Below, piece by piece: positions 39,717-41,618 of a stretch of 41,618 nucleotides of DNA; the first letter of the stretch is position 1; the number at the start of each line of letters is the position of its first letter. The notes under the pieces are model-generated. The model was not told the DNA's origin. It saw only the letters and a list, made by a program, of their open reading frames with translations, and did not search any database. The position numbers and the translations under genes are program-made. The DNA is from Candidatus Tayloriibacteriota bacterium. GTDB taxonomy: Bacteria; Patescibacteriota; Minisyncoccia; Phycocordibacterales; CAIRYW01. Where the stretch lies: assembly GCA_029288615.1 (NCBI GenBank), contig JARIGV010000010.1, positions 1 to 41,618 of the forward strand, in the 5' to 3' direction.

Positions 39717-39725
39717 TGTCTATGT

Positions 39726-40184
39726 CTAGTGTATCGCTCGTCTCGTCATATCAGCAATATCTTTTGCGCGATCTAAAAAAGATTCGAGTTTTGTTTTAAT
39801 ATCTTCGTTTCCAAAAGAAAGAGTATCAATGTCGAAATTTATTTTATCTGATATTTTTTCTGCTTGATTTTGGTGCTGTCTTATTTCGCTCTGTATGTCC
39901 TTGGTCTCGGCCTCGATATCCTCAATTCTCTGTGCGAGCTCTTCAGGGCGGTCTTTCAAAGCTATGCGGAGAATATTTATTTCTTCATCGCGCGTCTGTA
40001 TTGCTTGCTCGAGGTTTGCAATAGTCGTGAGCTCAATATGAAAGCTCGCTAAAGTATCTATAAGTTCCTTTGCTTCTTTGGGAAAATCTTCCTCAGAATT
40101 TTCTAGAAATTCACTCAGATTTTTTTGAAAGAGATTTTCAAACTGTTTTTCCAAGCTTTCTGGAAAATTCTCAGGAGATGCCAT
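39726..40184 (-). CDS. Coiled-coil protein coupled to sugar kinase
   Basis: This soluble 152-residue protein is rich in Glu, Lys, Gln and Ile, with a long coiled coil at about 45-125 (TIANLEQAIQTRDEEINILR, then DIEAETKDIQSEIRQHQNQA). I do not recognise the family. The ATG at 40184 uses the last base of the sugar-kinase stop codon (TAATG), so it is translationally coupled. The frame stays open upstream to 40310, but that part lies inside the kinase gene and has an unrelated Cys/Arg-rich composition. A structural or regulatory partner of the kinase is possible from context only. Confidence 0.75.
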   Translation of the reverse strand: MASPENFPESLEKQFENLFQKNLSEFLENSEEDFPKEAKELIDTLASFHIELTTIANLEQAIQTRDEEINILRIALKDRPEELAQRIEDIEAETKDIQSEIRQHQNQAEKISDKINFDIDTLSFGNEDIKTKLESFLDRAKDIADMTRRAIH

Positions 40185-41185
40185 TAGATTTTTCTTGGCT
40201 TGTAATCTACAGGTGCATTTTTGAGATATTCGAATAGTTTTTCTTCCGTCACAAGTCCTCTCTGTGCACCGATATCTTGCACGACAGACATAGAGTTTAT
40301 GGGAGCCCACATCAAAGCTTCTTCGATAGATTTTCCTTTAATGATGGCGACGGCAAATGTTGATGAGAAAGCATCACCTGCGCCTGTGCGCTCATATGGT
40401 GGTTTTGGATCCGGGTAGGGCGGCATAAACCACATTTCAGAACCGTCCGACACATAAGCACCTTTTGGTCCGTCAGTAATACAGACAATTTTTGGTCCGA
40501 GCGCATGGATCCCTTTCGCGAGGTTTTTTACATCACGATCTTCGACTTTAAGAATGCGCTCCGCTTCTTCAAGATTGCAGAAGAAAATCTCTGTACGCTT
40601 GTAAATTCCGGCAAGAGATTCTGTGCCAAAACGAATCTGATATGTACCAGGTTGGAAAACGACTTTGATGTCTGGATGCTCGGCCAAGTATTTTTCTATT
40701 TCATGATGATACGGAAGTGTGTGCTCGCCGAGTGAGCTGAGGTAAATCCATTTTGGATCGTCGATGTCTGGGAAGCTTCCTGGATATTCCTGGTGTTTTA
40801 TGAGAATTGTTCGATCCTGTTCGTACCAAAGCACATAATGATAGTTTGTCTTTATACCGTCGTGCTCTCTGATGAATTTTGTGCTGACGCCTTCTTTTTC
40901 AAATTGTGCGAGTGCTTCTTCACCATTCTGATCTTTTCCGAGATTCGTAACGATTGCAGCATTGAGACCAAGACGAGCGGCAGAGACTGCAGCATTGGCG
41001 CTGTTTCCAACAGCTGGGCAGACATCAACAGATTCATAAGGGATCTTGTCTCCGTATTTCATGCAGATCTCGCATGATTCGTTATTGAGATTGCAATTGA
41101 GGTGAGCTTCTTTAAGTTTTATAAACGCGTCGGTTACTGTGTCTCCGATACCGACAAAATCGAATTTTTTTGATTTGAAAAACAT
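40184..41185 (-). CDS. PfkB-family carbohydrate kinase
   Basis: This 333-residue ribokinase-like enzyme should phosphorylate a sugar or nucleoside with ATP. It has VGIGDTVTDAFI at the start, PAVGNSANAAVSAARLGLNA for substrate binding, VFQPGTYQI, FFCNLEEAERIL, CITDGPKGAYV and the anion-hole/catalytic GAGDAF (268-273, base Asp271). An unusual Cys cluster (C31, C38, C41, C56) sits in an insertion after the first strand, near where the lid and substrate site form. The substrate cannot be assigned. ATG 41185 has a perfect TATAAT 6 nt upstream. It is first of two coupled genes. Confidence 0.92.
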   Translation of the reverse strand: MFFKSKKFDFVGIGDTVTDAFIKLKEAHLNCNLNNESCEICMKYGDKIPYESVDVCPAVGNSANAAVSAARLGLNAAIVTNLGKDQNGEEALAQFEKEGVSTKFIREHDGIKTNYHYVLWYEQDRTILIKHQEYPGSFPDIDDPKWIYLSSLGEHTLPYHHEIEKYLAEHPDIKVVFQPGTYQIRFGTESLAGIYKRTEIFFCNLEEAERILKVEDRDVKNLAKGIHALGPKIVCITDGPKGAYVSDGSEMWFMPPYPDPKPPYERTGAGDAFSSTFAVAIIKGKSIEEALMWAPINSMSVVQDIGAQRGLVTEEKLFEYLKNAPVDYKPRKI

Positions 41186-41191
41186 ATAGCA

Positions 41192-41197
41192 ATTATA
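41192..41197 (-). promoter_or_regulatory. -10 box of PfkB-type kinase gene, leaderless architecture
   Basis: A perfect TATAAT on the minus strand stands exactly 6 nt before ATG 41185. The -35 zone falls in the T tract of the upstream terminator. Confidence 0.65.
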
Positions 41198-41212
41198 TAT
41201 CGGCTTACATAA

Positions 41213-41245
41213 ATAAAAAATTGCCGTAAGCTTTTGCTTGCGGCA
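41213..41245 (-). terminator. Intrinsic terminator after small membrane protein pair
   Basis: On the minus strand a 10-bp stem with one wobble pair (41236-41245 with 41222-41231) and a 4-nt loop is followed by a run of T. It ends the 41254-41530 unit just before the kinase promoter. Confidence 0.85.
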
Positions 41246-41253
41246 TGAAATGT

Positions 41254-41385
41254 CTAGCCTTTGTTGGGATTACCCCAGAGGATGTATCCGCCGAGAAGCC
41301 AGCGGTCGACGAAGGCGATTGTGGCGGTGCCTAGAACCTCAATGGTTCCAAGGAAACCATCCAGGATGTTAATGATGATTTTCAT
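41254..41385 (-). CDS. Small membrane-associated protein, 43 residues
   Basis: This tiny protein starts MKIIINILDGFLGTIEVLG, continues through a hydrophobic stretch and ends YILWGNPNKG. It could form one membrane helix or two short amphipathic ones. The ATG at 41385 has AAAGGA 8 nt upstream, a good Shine-Dalgarno, which is rare in this window. An in-frame ATG at 41394 is an alternative start. It overlaps the upstream small gene by 17 bp and is followed 9 nt later by a terminator. No family is recognised; the size and context resemble small secreted or membrane peptides, but there is no functional evidence. Confidence 0.65.
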   Translation of the reverse strand: MKIIINILDGFLGTIEVLGTATIAFVDRWLLGGYILWGNPNKG

Positions 41386-41530
41386 TTTTTTCATCCTTTC
41401 CAAAGAAAAAGTTGATTCCGTGCACGACGAGAAGGGCAATGCCAATGCCAATGCCGAGAATGATGTCGCGCAGGCGGAATTTGGAGTTCTCAGTGTTGAC
41501 TAAGTTCGGGGAGGTAGAAGGAGCGTTCAT
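41369..41530 (-). CDS. Small single-pass membrane protein, 53 residues
   Basis: This protein is 53 residues long: a polar N-terminus (MNAPSTSPNLVNTENSKFRL), one strongly hydrophobic helix with a Gly-Ile zipper (IILGIGIGIALLVV, about 23-36), then GINFFFGKDEKNENHH. The Gly-x-Gly-x-Gly spacing is typical of helix packing in a membrane. It has its own predicted promoter and overlaps the next small gene by 17 bp with a Shine-Dalgarno inside its coding end, so the two are coupled. I do not recognise it. Confidence 0.65.
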   Translation of the reverse strand: MNAPSTSPNLVNTENSKFRLRDIILGIGIGIALLVVHGINFFFGKDEKNENHH

Positions 41531-41538
41531 TGAGTTTT

Positions 41539-41566
41539 ACATTACCACTCTTTTGTGAAATTTCAA
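41539..41566 (-). promoter_or_regulatory. Promoter of small membrane protein pair
   Basis: On the minus strand TTGAAA (41561-41566), a 16-nt spacer and TAATGT (41539-41544) stand 8 nt before ATG 41530. TGG just before the -10 makes it extended. The -35 lies inside the terminal palindrome. Confidence 0.6.
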
Positions 41567-41618
41567 GAGGGCTGCCGGGAAAACTGTGCACAGTTTTCCC
41601 GGCAGCCCTCTTGAAATT
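41559..41618. repeat. Perfect 60-bp palindrome at the sequence end
   Basis: Two 30-bp arms (41559-41588 and 41589-41618) are exact reverse complements with no spacer, GC-rich in the middle of each arm. The last base of the window is the last base of the palindrome. It may be a fold-back assembly end, a genuine hairpin element, or part of a longer inverted repeat. Confidence 0.95.

Noticed and set aside
1-41618. tRNA or rRNA genes, insertion sequences and prophage genes
   Set aside because: I saw no cloverleaf-like segment with CCA, no rRNA signature, no transposase and no phage structural gene by reading; a dedicated scan could still find a short tRNA.

Overview
The window looks like a complete contig or contig end from a small-genome bacterium of the Candidate Phyla Radiation (Patescibacteria, Parcubacteria-like). 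Supporting signs are AT-rich DNA, densely packed genes with 0-4 nt junctions, few convincing Shine-Dalgarno sequences, an Obg without its C-terminal domain, a SecA with a shortened helical wing, a transketolase split into two genes, and giant secreted proteins ending in a peptidoglycan-binding domain. This placement is inferred from gene content. No rRNA or other marker is present to prove it.

Region 1 (1-9952) is a surface-glycan cluster. It holds two unrecognised proteins, a bacterial DUF288/STELLO-like protein, a methyltransferase, two GT-B glycosyltransferases, the GDP-fucose pathway (gmd then fcl on the minus strand) and an O-antigen-ligase/polymerase-like membrane protein with TPRs. Region 2 (9953-18709) is housekeeping. 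It holds a promoter-to-terminator structured ncRNA of about 240 nt with a predicted pseudoknot, murB, a 26-residue lysine-rich peptide gene, secA, and an operon of an AI-2E-family permease, an ABC-2 transporter pair, a MYG1-family protein and obg.

Region 3 (18753-33945) is a second cell-surface block. A 1281-residue and a 985-residue secreted protein share the same C-terminal peptidoglycan-binding module. Between them lie a Wzm/Wzt-type polysaccharide ABC exporter, a pyruvyltransferase-like gene, a minus-strand glycosyltransferase operon and a GT-C-like membrane protein. In that operon one GT4 enzyme is split in two. Its second half carries ten 11-residue repeats and a membrane helix inserted between the two Rossmann domains.

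Region 4 (33959-41618) is mostly central metabolism: a small zinc-ribbon gene, gatB, then gap, rpiB, rpe and split transketolase, followed on the minus strand by a PfkB-type sugar kinase with a coiled-coil partner and two overlapping small membrane proteins. The sequence ends in a perfect 60-bp palindrome.

The genes fit a cell that makes, exports and anchors a complex glycan and protein coat while running a reduced glycolysis/pentose-phosphate core. The most striking signals beyond gene content are: (i) a -10 box exactly 6 nt before the start codon in seven genes, implying leaderless mRNAs; (ii) the pseudoknotted ncRNA upstream of murB; (iii) the split, repeat-bearing glycosyltransferase.
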